From positions 140,574,804 to 140,638,803 of the forward strand of contig NC_092878.1 of assembly GCF_028372415.1 (NCBI RefSeq): a stretch of 64,000 nt of DNA, written 5' to 3'. Of the stretch, positions 51,895 to 63,304 are shown piece by piece. The notes under the pieces were generated by a model. The model had not been told where the DNA came from, ran no database searches, and saw only the letters and a list, made by a program, of their open reading frames with translations. How positions within the stretch are numbered: position 1 is the first letter of the stretch; the number at the start of each line of letters is the position of its first letter. This DNA comes from Notamacropus eugenii (Eukaryota > Chordata > Mammalia > Diprotodontia > Macropodidae). Both the position numbers and the translations under genes were made by a program.

Positions 51895-52345
51895 TAAATT
51901 TGATTTCACAGACATTAATTGAAAGGCTGCTATGTCCAGAGCACTCTACTGGCACTGGCCTCCTTGCTCTTCTATGAACAAATCCCTCCATCTGTCAGCT
52001 CTGGACATCTTCTCTGACTGTCCTCCATGCCTGGAATGCTCTCCCTTTTCATCTCTACCTCCTGCCTTCCTTGGATTCCTTTAAGTCTCCATCAAAGTCC
52101 CATTTTCTATGGGAAATCTTTCCCAATCACTCTTGATCCTAATGCCTTCCTTCTCTTCCTTTCCCACTTGTCCTGTTTGTACACAGTTTGTATACAGTTC
52201 TTTGCTTGTTGTCTACCATTAGATTGTGAGATCCTTAAGTGCAGGGACTGTCTTTTACCTCATTTTGTATCCCCAAAATTTAGCCCAGTGCCTGGCATTA
52301 AGCAAATGTAAAATTAAACATTTCTTAAAATGTTTATTGACTGAC
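51895..52345 (+). mobile_element. LINE L2: reverse terminus, then forward 3' end
   Basis: 51895-51955 reverse (AATTGAAAGGCTGCTATGTC). 51960-52345 forward: CTGTCCTCCATGCCTGGAAT, TTGTCTACCATTAGATTGTG, AGTGCAGGGACTGTCTTTTA, GCCCAGTGCCTGGCATTAAG. Confidence 0.8.
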
Positions 52346-52459
52346 AGTGTGAATGCAAAAGGAGATACAGTGAAGTGCAATTCCCACACAGCTATCCTTA
52401 AGAAGTTTACCCTGGCGGTATACAGGAACAGATCAACTAACAATCGTTGCTGTGTGTGC

Positions 52460-52625
52460 TTGTTCTGAAAGAAGACTGATGACATCAGGAAGATGATGTC
52501 ATGACTTGCAAGTGAATTGGATTTAAGTGAAGGAGGTTATGCAAAATCACCAGCCTCATTTTCTCCTCTGGAACCACCTGGGTCCAGTGGTCAGATATAG
52601 ATCAGGACAACTGGACATGACCCAT
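52460..52625 (-). mobile_element. Marsupial SINE, non-MIR body (copy 2)
   Basis: Reverse of the 45285-45435 element: GAAGACTGATGACATCAGGA, GACTTGCAAGTGAATTGGAT, AAATCACCAGCCTCATTTTC and CTCCTCTGGAACCACC. Confidence 0.6.
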
Positions 52626-52674
52626 AACTAACAATTAAAAAGGAGGGAATGGCAAATGCCAAGTGTTCTTGCCT

Positions 52675-52820
52675 ATATATACTGTCCCCATTGGGGATCA
52701 CTTCTACTCTCATTGATCCAATTTCCACTTCTATGAAAATAAGCCCAAAAAACAAACAAACCAAAAAAGAAAATGAGCCACAAAATCCATCTATCCAGGT
52801 CCATAAATAACAGCCCCAAA
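52675..52820 (+). mobile_element. LINE L2 RT-site fragment
   Basis: CATTGATCCAATTTCCACTT and CTATGAAAATAAGCCC sit where intact L2 encodes the YADD box. An A-rich insert follows, then AAATCCATCTATCCAGGTCC. Confidence 0.5.
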
Positions 52821-52949
52821 GTAGATCAGAGGAGCATGAAGTTTATTACCAAAGAGACCTTGGAGAAACACAGATGAGCAGGGCTACTATGTACTCTCCT
52901 ACCCAACAACCTGGTCATCTCCGATCCACTACCCCACTCCACTGGCAAC

Positions 52950-53625
52950 AAATCTGGCAGCGAAATTTTGGTTAGTGTTTCTTGGGTACTGCTCTCATAC
53001 CATTGTTGGGTCCCTCTCCTGAATTTAAGCTTCCCTGGAACTTCAAATATCTGCTTCCTAGCTGCGTTCCCACTTCCTTATCAGTCCTTTCCCTTGACCC
53101 CCTCCTCATTCAACATTCCCACTCCCCTGGTCCCCCAGGGTTTCCCCAGACTAAGGCGTGAGTCAGTTTCTTTTCCTTGATATCTTTAAACTTGCTTCTC
53201 TGGATGTTTGTTGCTTTTGTGTCTCCCAGGGGTATCATGATTATAACTTTAAAAGCACCACATTACTGATACATTTTCCAAGAATGGTTCTTTCAGTGAG
53301 CAGTTCATTAGGATATTGGTCCTTTGTACTTATATCCCTTTGTTGGAGAACAGGGATGAACCAGTGAGGGCTGGAATACAAAGTAATATGGAGACAGAAG
53401 ACAAAATGTTGTGTACAGAAAAGGATCTGGAGTGGGGGGAGAAGGGAAGAGGGAAGAAAACAAGGAAAAAGAAATTTACATAACTTTGTTGTATATTTGA
53501 GGAAATAGCAAGTTGGAAAGGACAGATTTGCAGTTTCATGTGCAATCTTCTTTTTTTTATTGTACTGTATTATGGAAATGTTTGCTTTATTCTGTGAATT
53601 GAAAATAAAATAAAATAAAATTCCC
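52950..53625 (+). mobile_element. Unclassified retroelement 3' end with (AAAAT)n tail
   Basis: Ends with TTTGCAGTTTCATGTGCAAT, TTATTGTACTGTATTATGG, GAATTGAAAATAAAATAAAA. I recall this terminal string from marsupial genomes, but I cannot name the family or fix the left boundary. Confidence 0.45.
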
Positions 53626-54719
53626 CTTAAGCATAAGTTCTACTACTAAAAAACAATTGTGTAGAGGACTTTCTCTAGATCTCTTTTTAACCCCATCACA
53701 TATTACCTTATATTATACTTACTTTATGCATGCAATATCTCCCCTAGGAAATGTAAATTTCTTAAGGGCATGGATTGCATCATTTTTCATATCGCATTAA
53801 AACATAGCCTTAAATGTTTAAAAAAAAAAAAAAAGAATGATTGGCCTAGGGTCACTTAGAAGAATTTGAACCCTCCTCTGCTCAGACTCCAACCCAGTGC
53901 ATAATGGGTTGAATTACCAAGGAAGCATAGCTGTAATGTATAAAAAGTAGGAAGCCTAAACAGACATCCTAATTAAGATAAAAAAAGGTGAAGACTGAAA
54001 TAAATGGAATGAATTTTGCCAGAAACTTAATCCACTCCAAACTAATCATGTTGACCAGTTTATTAGAAATCATTTAGAGAGGGAGATTTGTAATCAGTTC
54101 TGGGAATTTCGATGTGAATAATATTCTAATGATTTACCAGAGCTGCAAAACAAGTGGTATTCCTTGGCATTCTGAGAGTCAAGTTGTTTTTCATCGCTGC
54201 TTATTTTAGGATTCCTTCCTAGAATGCTCAGAGTGTTGTACAAGGCTGTCAAGAGAGTAACTAGCAGAAACCCAGATTTTTCTTCCTCGGTGCTTGTTAC
54301 CTGCTTCCACTGGAATGTATGCAATTAAATGTAATGACTGTTAATTCCTGACATCCGAAACAACAGAATTATCTGGAAATTTAAAAAAAGCAATGAAAGA
54401 GTGGTGGTCTTTTTTTTTTAACCAAAAAGTCTAGCAATCTCACCACCTACATGCTTTTCCTCTGAAGGCCAGCCTGAACTTGTCACCAGAAAATCAGTCA
54501 CTTGGTAATGATAGGATTTTTATCATTATTTTTTAAAACAATCTACTAAAGCAAAGGGTCTTCTGCATTGTTAGATGGAGTACCCTAGCAAAAATGAAAC
54601 TTGAAGTCTCAAGTTAAGACTAATTATCAAAATGGTTCTAATGTGGAACACTAGGCACCAAGGGGAAAGTCCAATTCCGAATCAATAGAGAACAAACCTC
54701 AACCTTTCCCCAGAATTAA

Positions 54720-55298
54720 GCACAGTTGGCAAACATCTCCTTCTGGATCCACTTGTCTTCCTTTGCTTTCATGACACCATTTTCTTGTACTTCTACTTCT
54801 CCTACTGCCTAATCATTCATTCTTGGTCGCTTGTAGGGTTTCTCCCCCATCTTCCTGCCCCCCTTAAGTATGAGTCTACACCCAGACTTAGTCTTAGACT
54901 CTGAAGATCACTTTTTCTCTCATAGATTCAATTTCTACTTCTTATGAAAATGAGTCCCAAATCCATCTACACAGCTCTAAGTTTTTCCTCAAACTCCATT
55001 TCCAAACACGTTTTGATGGATGTCTCCAGAGGGATTAAGAGTCATCATTGAATATTGGATAGAAACCAGATCTTGAGTTGGAGGGACCTGGGATTAAATC
55101 CTATCTATGACCCTTTCATTGTAAATCACTTAACTTCGCAGTGCCCTAGGCAAGACCATAAATTACAGAAAAGATAGTGACTTGCATTAGTAAAGGAAAT
55201 TTCCTATTCCAAAAGTTCCCTGTACCAATGAGATCATTGGTCCACTACTTATCCCACTCTCTACCCCAATGTCCCATAGGCATCTCCAAATTGAAAGA

Positions 55299-55346
<48 letters not shown>

Positions 55347-55640
55347 GCACGCACACGCACGCACACACACGCACGCACGCACGCACACACGCACACACAC
55401 AAATGTGCTCCTCCTCCCAGCTTCCAATTTTCTAAGTAGAGCAACACTATGTTGTCCCACTTCTCAGGGTCACCACAATGCTAGTTCATAACCATTCAGC
55501 ATATTGTAATAGTCTAACTGATCTCATTACCTTGCATTGCTCCCTTCTACAAACCATCCCTCATATTGACACCAGAATACTCTTCCTAATGCATAGATCT
55601 GACCATGCCAAATAACCTAGTCACGTTCAGAAGCAAAGAA
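54720..55640 (+). mobile_element. LINE L2 RT to 3' fragment, interrupted
   Basis: 54885-55010: GATTCAATTTCTACTTCTTA TGAAAATGAGTCCC at the YADD site. 55215-55640: CAATGTCCCATAGGCATCTC, AGTCTAACTGATCTCATTAC, AGATCTGACCATGCC. A decayed MIR (55060-55160) lies between, and an AC/GC microsatellite (55305-55401) sits inside. Confidence 0.7.
55305..55401. repeat. (AC)n with GCAC interruptions
   Basis: AC units, then alternating GCAC blocks; strictly alternating purine-pyrimidine over about 97 bp. Confidence 0.97.
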
Positions 55641-55644
55641 GCAC

Positions 55645-56940
55645 TCACCACCCCAAGAAAGAGCTTCCCACATTTCAGAATATGAAACTCAAATGAAAAT
55701 TGTAAATTCCCCAAACCGCACCATCTTGACAATGTGTGATTAATTTCCACTCTCCTCATTCATTTGCTTTGTTTGAGGGGTTAGGGAGAGGAGAGGACTG
55801 TAGTTGCTGTTGCTATTTTGAGACTAGATCTCCTTATCTTGTCCAAGTATAAGGGCAGTAGCCATGAATTTACCCTCTCCTTAGGCAGCGTGGAGTCCTC
55901 TGCTTCCCTTTTCTTTCCCAGGGAGTCACCATATTGGTAGCAGACTTAGTGTGTATGCCCCATCAGCTTTAGCTCTACTGCAGCTCAGAACTGAACTCAA
56001 TTGATCCACTATTCTCAGGCTTCCCAGCAGCAAAGACCATGTGAATGTACCACAACGCCCTATTCTCATTCTCATTTGTAAGATGTCACTATAATGATAC
56101 TAGAGAACAGGGCTGCTTAGCCTATCTTTCCTTATACTTTTGATTTGCATTCTACCTTAGAAAAAACCCAAGATTGGAATTTTTGGAGAACAGAGAAACA
56201 AGCTATGAAGACTGAGTGTGATAATACTAGTAAAAGCATATTATAAACTTGAAATGTCTGTAAAAATGTTGGCCATTATCATTATCGTTACTGCTGTTAC
56301 TGTAAAAACAAAGTTCCCTTTCACAAGCTTCTCCCTGCTCCCTATCTCAACCAATCCAACCCACAAAGAGGTTGTTCATTTCTTTTCTTCTTCAGGAGAA
56401 AAAAACCTTTAAGATTCTTAAGTCTTAAATTCACTTGGCTCACGAAATAGGTATTTGGGGATCATTTGGGAACATGCTAACTACTCCCAGGTGTATGAAT
56501 ATGTGCCTACAATTATCTGTAATTTGAAATAGTAAAACTATCTGAAGACAACTGAAGGCCCTTTCTCATATTGCTCAGGGTCTACATAACATTCACTTGC
56601 TCTTATTTTTAACCCAGTTGGGTTGTAAGTGATCCTGGTGTTAAATGTTTGCCCTGAGGCATTTCTACAGTCACTTGAGCAGATCTCATTCTGGATGGTG
56701 TCAAACTTACAAACTCTTATTTTCCTAATACTCTTCTCATTCAACTTGCTTTACCTTTCCCCAGGGAGCAGCACTCCTTCTCACCTGCAGGCCTAGTTTC
56801 TAACTGCCATCTGTATCCCTTCTTTTCAAAGAGAAAATGGTTCTTGCTAACACAGAAAGTTCCAAAACATGCATGTTTTATATTTTTTAAAAACTCAAAC
56901 CATATAATACAAATCATATTTAGCAAAAAAAATCTAGTTT
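55645..56940. other. Intron 1 sequence, nothing recognised
   Basis: No repeat or exon recognised. Confidence 0.35.
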
Positions 56941-56943
56941 ATC

Positions 56944-57130
56944 AGAATGTAAAAGTGGATGAGACCTTAAGATCACCTGGTCCAATTCCCTCATTTTACA
57001 GATGAAGAAACTGAGGCCCCCAAATGTGAAATGATTTGATCAAGGTTACAAAATTAACTTGTAACTGTCCAGACAAAGTCTGGGCTCCTGGTCCCTGGTC
57101 CAATAATCTTTTCAAAATCCCACACCATCT
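56944..57130 (-). mobile_element. MIR-related SINE with CR1/L3-like tail
   Basis: GACCTTAAGATCACCTGGTC, CATTTTACAGATGAAGAAAC and AGTCTGGGCTCCTGGTCCC. Confidence 0.75.
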
Positions 57131-57461
57131 CCTACATCAAGGATGTTGGGAAATAGGAAACAATTCATATTAAGTTCTTTCTAACCTTCACAAAAACCAC
57201 ATCCCCAATAGCAACAACAAGAAATGTAACTACAGAAAGCACATTAACAACTTTCATTCAGATATAGTCTCTAAACATTATGAGAGAAGGAAAAATTACA
57301 TCTTGGTATCTGTGGATCTGCCATCTCAGGTGCAACTCTTCCACAGTAAGACTTCATAAATCAGAGGGAGTACTCCCCTACTTTCCATCCTTTCCCGACA
57401 GTTTCTGTTTCCATCTCCTGTCTATATATAAAAATCAGATGTTACACTGTCAAGATGGAGG

Positions 57462-57695
57462 AAATGAAACAGAGCAATGGATAGAGTGCTTTACCTGGAA
57501 TCAGAAAGATGTGAGTTCAAATCCCACCTCAGACACTTTAGCTGCATAACCCCAAGCAAGTCATTTAAGTTCTTTCTGCCTCAGTTTCCTCATTTGTAAA
57601 ATGAAGAAAATAAGAGCACTTACCTCTCAGGGCTGTTGTAAGGTTCAAATGAGATGTTTGCTAAGTGGTTCGTAAACCTATGTGAATAAGACAAG
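57462..57695 (+). mobile_element. CORE-SINE with L2-like tail
   Basis: CAGAGCAATGGATAGAGTGC, GAGTTCAAATCCCACCTCAG, TGCCTCAGTTTCCTCATTTG, GCACTTACCTCTCAGGGCTG. Confidence 0.85.
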
Positions 57696-57769
57696 GTATA
57701 CTGGAATGTGAAAATGGGCTAAAAGTCTGTTTAGTTAAATGCTCATCCAGGGTAGAAGAAGAAAATGGT

Positions 57770-58040
57770 ATGTCTGCCATTATGAAGACTAGTAATAGGT
57801 ACTAGTCCTGTGATTTCATTAGTATAAGGAAGTCCCACGTGAAGAAACTCCTTTTTCAATCCAGGTCAATACCTTCTCTGAAGCTTCTTATCTTAAAGAA
57901 TGGCCAGGACACAAAAATGTGAAAGAACATGCTAAGGGCAACTCACACAGCAGCAGCTATCAGTGGGGGGACTTAAACCCAGATCCTTTTGGTTTCAAAG
58001 CCAGCTTTCTCTCAGCTGGGCCACATTGCTTCTCTTCCTG
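57770..58040 (-). mobile_element. CORE-SINE (longer type)
   Basis: GTCCTGTGATTTCATTAGTA, CAATCCAGGTCAATACCTTC, CTAAGGGCAACTCACACAGC and CCAGCTTTCTCTCAGCTGGG. Confidence 0.7.
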
Positions 58041-58544
58041 AGGATACTGATTAAAAAAGTACAAACTGACTAATGTTTCTTTTGGGTTAACTGGACAGAA
58101 GGGGTGACAAAAATGAGAGTATAGATTCCTGTTCTCAAAGATTTTAAAGTTCATTTTAGAAATCTACTACACACAAACAGTAAGGATTTCTTCCTTCAAA
58201 GATAAAACAAATCTAAAATAAAAAATTTAAATATTTATAATTTGTGAAAGCAAAGGTAACAAATTTCGACTTCAAAGAACTGACTGAGGCCATACCAGTT
58301 GCCTCTGGGTGCCTAACACTGTCAGCCATGGCCAGTAGGTTGATCTGTGTTGACAGTGCCTCCTTGCCTAGGACTAGGCCTTACCTGTCATTATCATATC
58401 CTGTGGCTGTACCTGCTTGTGGACAGGAATGGCACTGATGGATGAAGAGTGGATGAAGAGTGCCAGACCCTCCCCCTGCCAATCTCATCCCTCTTGGCCA
58501 TCCCCTTCTCCCTCCAACCAGGAGCTTCTGGACTAGCCAGGGTA

Positions 58545-58790
58545 TAAGTAACATCTAGCAAAAAGATGAAGCAAAACAGCTAGGGATGGACATGTAGATT
58601 TTGTAATAACCACCTTAGAAATGACCTTTAAACCCTTGGAATTGATAAAAAAAAAAAAAAGGTAGAGACGAAAGGGTTCAGAGCGGAGCCTAGGGGGACC
58701 CCACAATTAGGGAGTTTCACTTGGGGGAGAGGGGCACAGAAGAGAGGAGAGAGGTGTTAAAAGGAGCTTATCCTAAGTTAGCCCTGAGTA
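58545..58790 (-). mobile_element. LINE L2 RT-site fragment (copy A)
   Basis: Aligns to the L2 reverse segment around the YADD site: TGTAGATTTTGTAATAACCA, CTTAAACCCTTGGAATTGAT-like block, poly(A) at 58647-58660, then TTCAGAGCGGAGCCTAGGGG (rc of the PQGS box region). Confidence 0.55.
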
Positions 58791-58877
58791 TTCCCAATAT
58801 CCTGTGTCCATAGGTGAAGTCTAAGGCAACAGTCTCCATCTCCAGATTGGACAAAGGAAGAAAAGTATGGAACACTC

Positions 58878-58932
58878 GTGTGTGTGTGTGCGTGTGTGCA
58901 TGCATGCGTGCATGTGTGTGTGTGTGTGTGTA
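58878..58932. repeat. (TG)n with TGCA interruptions
   Basis: TG repeats broken by TGCATGCATGCG. Confidence 0.95.
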
Positions 58933-59094
58933 TGGGAGCTAAATGTCCTTTCCCACCTCATGACTTTCTATAGCAGGATTGCTGCTGCTCCAGGAATCCT
59001 CCAGTTCTAGCCTCTAGCCTGATCCAGACTTCTCTCTTTTTTTTTTTTTGTTTGTTTGTTTTTAGCAGACCTCCCTTTTGGAGTCCAGGATAAG

Positions 59095-59294
59095 GAAAGA
59101 CATACAAATGTTGGAATAATCATCATAAAGAGATGGGACCCATGAGAATTAATAAAATCACTAAGAGAAAGTACCAAAAAAAAAAAAAAGGTTCAGCACA
59201 GAGCCTTGGGGGACACCACGGTTACGGAGCTGGACACAAGTCAATCCAACACACATCTCTAAAACAAGTCAGAGAAGGAAGACAAAGAGATGCT

Positions 59295-59365
<71 letters not shown>

Positions 59366-60010
59366 GGAAGGAGAGAGAGAAGGGGGAGAGAAGGAGGGAG
59401 AAGAGGGGGAGAGAAGGGGGAGAGACTGACCCAGGAGAAGTACTGATTGACAGGGACAAAAAGCTTCAGAAATCAAAAATGACAAAGACTTAGAAAAGAT
59501 CAGATTTAATCATTACAACATTGCTGTCATCTTTAAGAAAGGAGATTCAGTTAAATGGTGGGATAAGAAACCAGATGGCAAGGGTTGGGAAAGTAAGTCA
59601 AAGAACATAAAGTAGTAGCAATGGAAGTATATTTGGGAGAGATATGGATAACTTGAAGAAATAACAGATTCCAGGTTTTTGGGTTTGGTTTGGGGGATTG
59701 GTTTTTTTCTTAATTTTTGTTTCTTTTTTAAAGGATAGAGTAGCCCTAAGTAGGTTTGTAGGCAACAGAAAAGGAGCCAGGAGATCAGCAGAAATTAAAG
59801 ATTGAAGATGGGAGACCAAGGAAAGATGACTGAGAAAGTAAGCATCTGAGAGAGATGGGATCAAGGGAACAAGGAAAGACCTTGACCTTAGGCAAAAAAG
59901 AAGAGCCACTTCTTTTTCAGGGACCAGAGCAAATCAAAGATTAGGTAAAGGGGTTTTAAGGTACAATATAGGGAAGAACAGAAAATACATGATGGATATG
60001 CTCTACATTC
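59095..60010 (-). mobile_element. LINE L2 RT-site fragment (copy B)
   Basis: GGACCCATGAGAATTAATAA-type block after GGGACC, AATCACTAAGAGAAAGTACC, poly(A), then TTCAGCACAGAGCCTTGGGG GACACCACGG. The minus strand of that last block encodes a degraded GVPQGSVL box. A GA array (59298-59425) interrupts it. 59480-60010 continues as L2 (GTTTGTAGGCAACAGAAAAG, GAGCCAGGAGATCAGC). Confidence 0.6.
59298..59425. repeat. (GA)n purine tract
   Basis: About 30 GA units, degenerating to GGGA and GGA blocks; all purine on the plus strand except for the ends. Confidence 0.97.
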
Positions 60011-60069
60011 TCAATAAAGTAAAAGGTAAGGGGCAAGGAGAGATAGAAGGCTTTAGGAAGGAAGACAGG

Positions 60070-60200
60070 TGCAGGTGAGTGGTTCAGTGGAAAGAGTACT
60101 GGGATTTAAATCAGGAAGGTTTATTTTAACAAGTTCAAATAGAGCCTCAGTTTGGCTGTGTGGCCCTGGGAAATTCACTTACACCTACTTACTTCAGTTC
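60070..60200 (+). mobile_element. MIR-type SINE, decayed
   Basis: GTGAGTGGTTCAGTGGAAAG, TGGCTGTGTGGCCCTGGGAA. A Mar-1 tail scrap (GGAAATGACAAACCACTCCA) follows at 60630-60652, next to the GGAA array. Confidence 0.55.
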
Positions 60201-60663
60201 ATCAAACCACTGTAATATTGTTATCCATTGAAGAATGCAGGGGAATATTCATTTCTAGAGGGGAGGGGGAAGGGATAGCCTTTATGCCAAGCAGGCATGT
60301 TTTGATAAAAGGCAGCAAACAGTTTGGGTATCTATTTTAACAATGTCACCAGGGAGTCTGGAAGACTGTGGGCCTCGGAATTCTGCAGGCCTCTCTATAG
60401 ACTAGCCTGTTGTTGTTTTTTTGTCACTGTTGCATCCCCTCCTCCCTTCCCCCCATGGTACTTTGACCAATGTCTGGGTTTTTATTTTCATTTTTTAAAT
60501 AAACTGACCGTTGACAAAGTGATCATCACTTCCGTAAAGGTGTTTACATGATATGCTCTGAAGCTTGCACACAAAGGTTTTATTTGTCAAACACTAAAAG
60601 AGTCCAGCAATTTAAAAAAGAGAGAGAGAAGGAAATGACAAACCACTCCAGTGGAAGAAAGTT

Positions 60664-60836
60664 AGGAAGGAAGGGAGGGAGGGAGGAAGGAAGAGAGGGA
60701 GGGAGGGAAGGGAGGGAGGGAGGGAGGGAAGGGAGGGAGGGAGGGAGGGAAGGAGGAAGGAAGGAAGGAAGGAAGGAAGGAAGGAAGGAAGGAAGGAAGG
60801 AAGGAAGGAAGGAAGGAAGGAAGGAAGGAAGGAAGG
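60664..60836. repeat. (GGGA)n(GGAA)n purine tract
   Basis: GGGA/GGAA tetranucleotides over about 173 bp, fully purine on the plus strand. It creates spurious Arg/Glu/Gly/Lys- or Pro/Ser-rich frames. Confidence 0.98.
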
Positions 60837-60939
60837 GTGGGCTTCAAATAGCCATTTCTGTAAATCCAATAGAATTGATCAGAGAATAAAAAGGGTTTCA
60901 ATGTGGCAGTGAGGACCCAGTTCATAAAGTCATACATTT

Positions 60940-61110
60940 AGCAGTAAAATAGACTTTAAGGACCATCAAGTCCAACCCTCTCATTTTCCAGATGAGGAAA
61001 CTGAGGCTGAGAAAGATTAAGTGAATTTCCCAGGGTCACACAGTAAGTATCTGGGGCAGGATTTCAGCTCCAGTCTTGTGATTCCAAATCCAAGGCCCTT
61101 TTCACTTTGC
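60940..61110 (-). mobile_element. MIR-related SINE with CR1/L3-like tail
   Basis: GACTTTAAGGACCATCAAGT, CCAACCCTCTCATTTTCCAG, GATGAGGAAACTGAGGCTGA, CCCAGGGTCACACAGTAAGT. Confidence 0.85.
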
Positions 61111-61157
61111 CACCTGTTAGACAACATGAATTTACATTGGACTTCATCAGCATGAAA

Positions 61158-61470
61158 TAATGATGGTGGTGGTGGTGGTGGCGGTGGTGGTGGCGGTGGT
61201 GGTGGTGGTGGTGGTGGTGGTGGTGGTGATGATAGCTAGCATGTATAAAGCACTTTAAGGTTTGCAAATAGCTTCCCATATCACCTCATTTGATCCTCAA
61301 CAATCCTGGGAGGTACATGCTATCATTATTCATATCTTAGTCATGAGAAAACCAAAGCTGAGAGAGGTTAACTACTTGCCCAAGGTCACATGGCTAATAA
61401 ATGACCAAGGCAGGATACAAACTCAGGTCTTCCTAACTTCAGATCCAACACCATGCAGTTTCTATGCTTC
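61158..61470 (-). mobile_element. CORE-SINE with L2-like tail and (GGT)n at its tail
   Basis: (GGT)n at 61158-61232 directly abuts the reverse tail GTATAAAGCACTTTAAGGTT TG, core GGTTAACTACTTGCCCAAGG and head-side CAAACTCAGGTCTTCCTAAC. Confidence 0.8.
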
Positions 61471-61559
61471 TGGCAATTTCCAGCAATTGGCCAGGAGCCA
61501 GTTTTGAAATATCAAATGATCAGGGTCATCCAGGACTGAGGTTTAAGAAAGCAGAGACA

Positions 61560-63300
61560 CCCAGAGAAGAAGGTAAAGGAGGATAATGACAGTTAAACTA
61601 GTTCACTACTGAGTCAAACTAAGAACAGAGAAAAGAAAGTCTGGTTGCAAAGGGGGATGCTGGACTGGGAGCATAGGAAGGCCACCAAAGAGATGAAGAA
61701 TTAATCAGTTTAGGATGTGAGGGACACAGGGAGAGACACAAGGCCAGAAGACTTGTCTGGTCTTCTGGAAGACCAGGAATTCATGGGTCAGAGATTTCAA
61801 ATAATTATGACTGGTAGTAAGATTAAGGATATGGTTGATATGGTATAGCAAAAGTTGATGAACTGGGAGGGCATCAATATGTGTGCTGAAGGCCCCACAT
61901 CTAAAGACTGGGGTACAACTAGAGGCCAGGTAGTAAATTTCTTGAGGAAGAAAGGAAAGTGACCTGGGGATCAACAGATCTCTCTAACAAGGACTTGAAT
62001 GTGGTGAGATAAAATGAGTCTCATAGAAGAGCTTCCTAAGTAATGGTGACCATACAAGTCTGGAGGAGAAGAAATGGAAGGGTTCCACCTTCTGGTCCTA
62101 GGTAGGTGGGACCTCAATAAGAGAATGCACAGGCCTTTGGGAGGTATCAAGGGATACAAGTTAACTCTGTAGAAAAATCAAATTAGATGGCTTTTTTTTC
62201 AAAGTTATATCATTTTGAAAGTAACAAAGTATATTCTACAAAGCAAGATACTTTGTAACAGTAAAAAAGAAACTTAATAATCATAATAAGAGCTACAAAA
62301 TGACTGACTGAAGGTAAGTCAATGTCATCAAACATAGAACTGGAATTTCTACTGAAAATATAGCAATGCTTCCAACTTCACTTGTTCAATTACCTGAAAA
62401 ATCACTTAAAACGAATCTCACTTAGGATCCTTTGTTTATCGGGCTTCATTGAGCACCACATTAACATGCTTTCATTGCATTTGGAAATCACATAGTTCTC
62501 TAAAAGATGTTTGGCTAGACACAAAAATTGTAAAAATCTAAAAGTCTAAGAAAGGGGAAATGGACTAGCTTTCATGAAGTCTGGAGGATGTGGGGCTGAA
62601 AACCAAACCACCCACCTTGAAAAGAGAAAGCTCCAACCAAAACAGCTGTCACCAGCCAACTCCAAGTGATTTAGGATGTGAAGCTTTAGGCTCAAGTGAA
62701 GGACAAGATAAAAACCAAACCAGACTTTAAGTCATGAAATATGTAACTTTGTAGTTATGGTACATTTTAGTTGGTACTTTGGGGAGGGAGTCAGGTTTAT
62801 GTGACCACACAAAGATGGAAGGAAAATGTAATATGAAGAGTAGTTAATGACAGTGGGGGTTCCAGAAAGCACAATGGAAGGGGAAGGGGAAAAGAAGACT
62901 AGGGACCAGGGAGGAGTATCACACAAATAAGAGCCTGGGATAAGAGATTGGGGGGGAGGGGGTGATAACAGGGAATGAAAGTTTTGTCTGAGACCTTTGT
63001 TAGCCACAGGAAAAGTTATTCTCACCCTCAACCATCCTATGATAGCCTTAATGTCCTCTCTCAAAGAAGTGAAAAAGGAAAATCAGAATGCACATCTGTG
63101 GTTAATAAATAATCAAGAGATTGGGAGGCCAATTCAACATATTCACCATCATCTCAAAAAGGCAGGGGATGACTGAAGTCCAGTGCAGTCCACAATTACA
63201 TGTATTTAGTTCCAGGTTGAGCTTGGCATCTGAGGGCCTATCCTAAAAAAAAGGTTCTAACAGCCAGAGACTCGGACCCTAAGAGATGTCTGGATGGCAG
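61560..63300. other. Intron 1 sequence, unclassified
   Basis: The 61560-62160 part has short minus frames (89 and 62 codons) and may be an old LINE body, but I see no diagnostic motif. 62160-63300 shows nothing I recognise. Confidence 0.3.
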
Positions 63301-63304
63301 AATT

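Noticed and set aside
60548-60937. Open frames rich in Gly-Arg-Glu-Lys and Pro-Ser-Leu-Phe
   Set aside because: They translate the GGGA/GGAA tract and have no non-repeat core.
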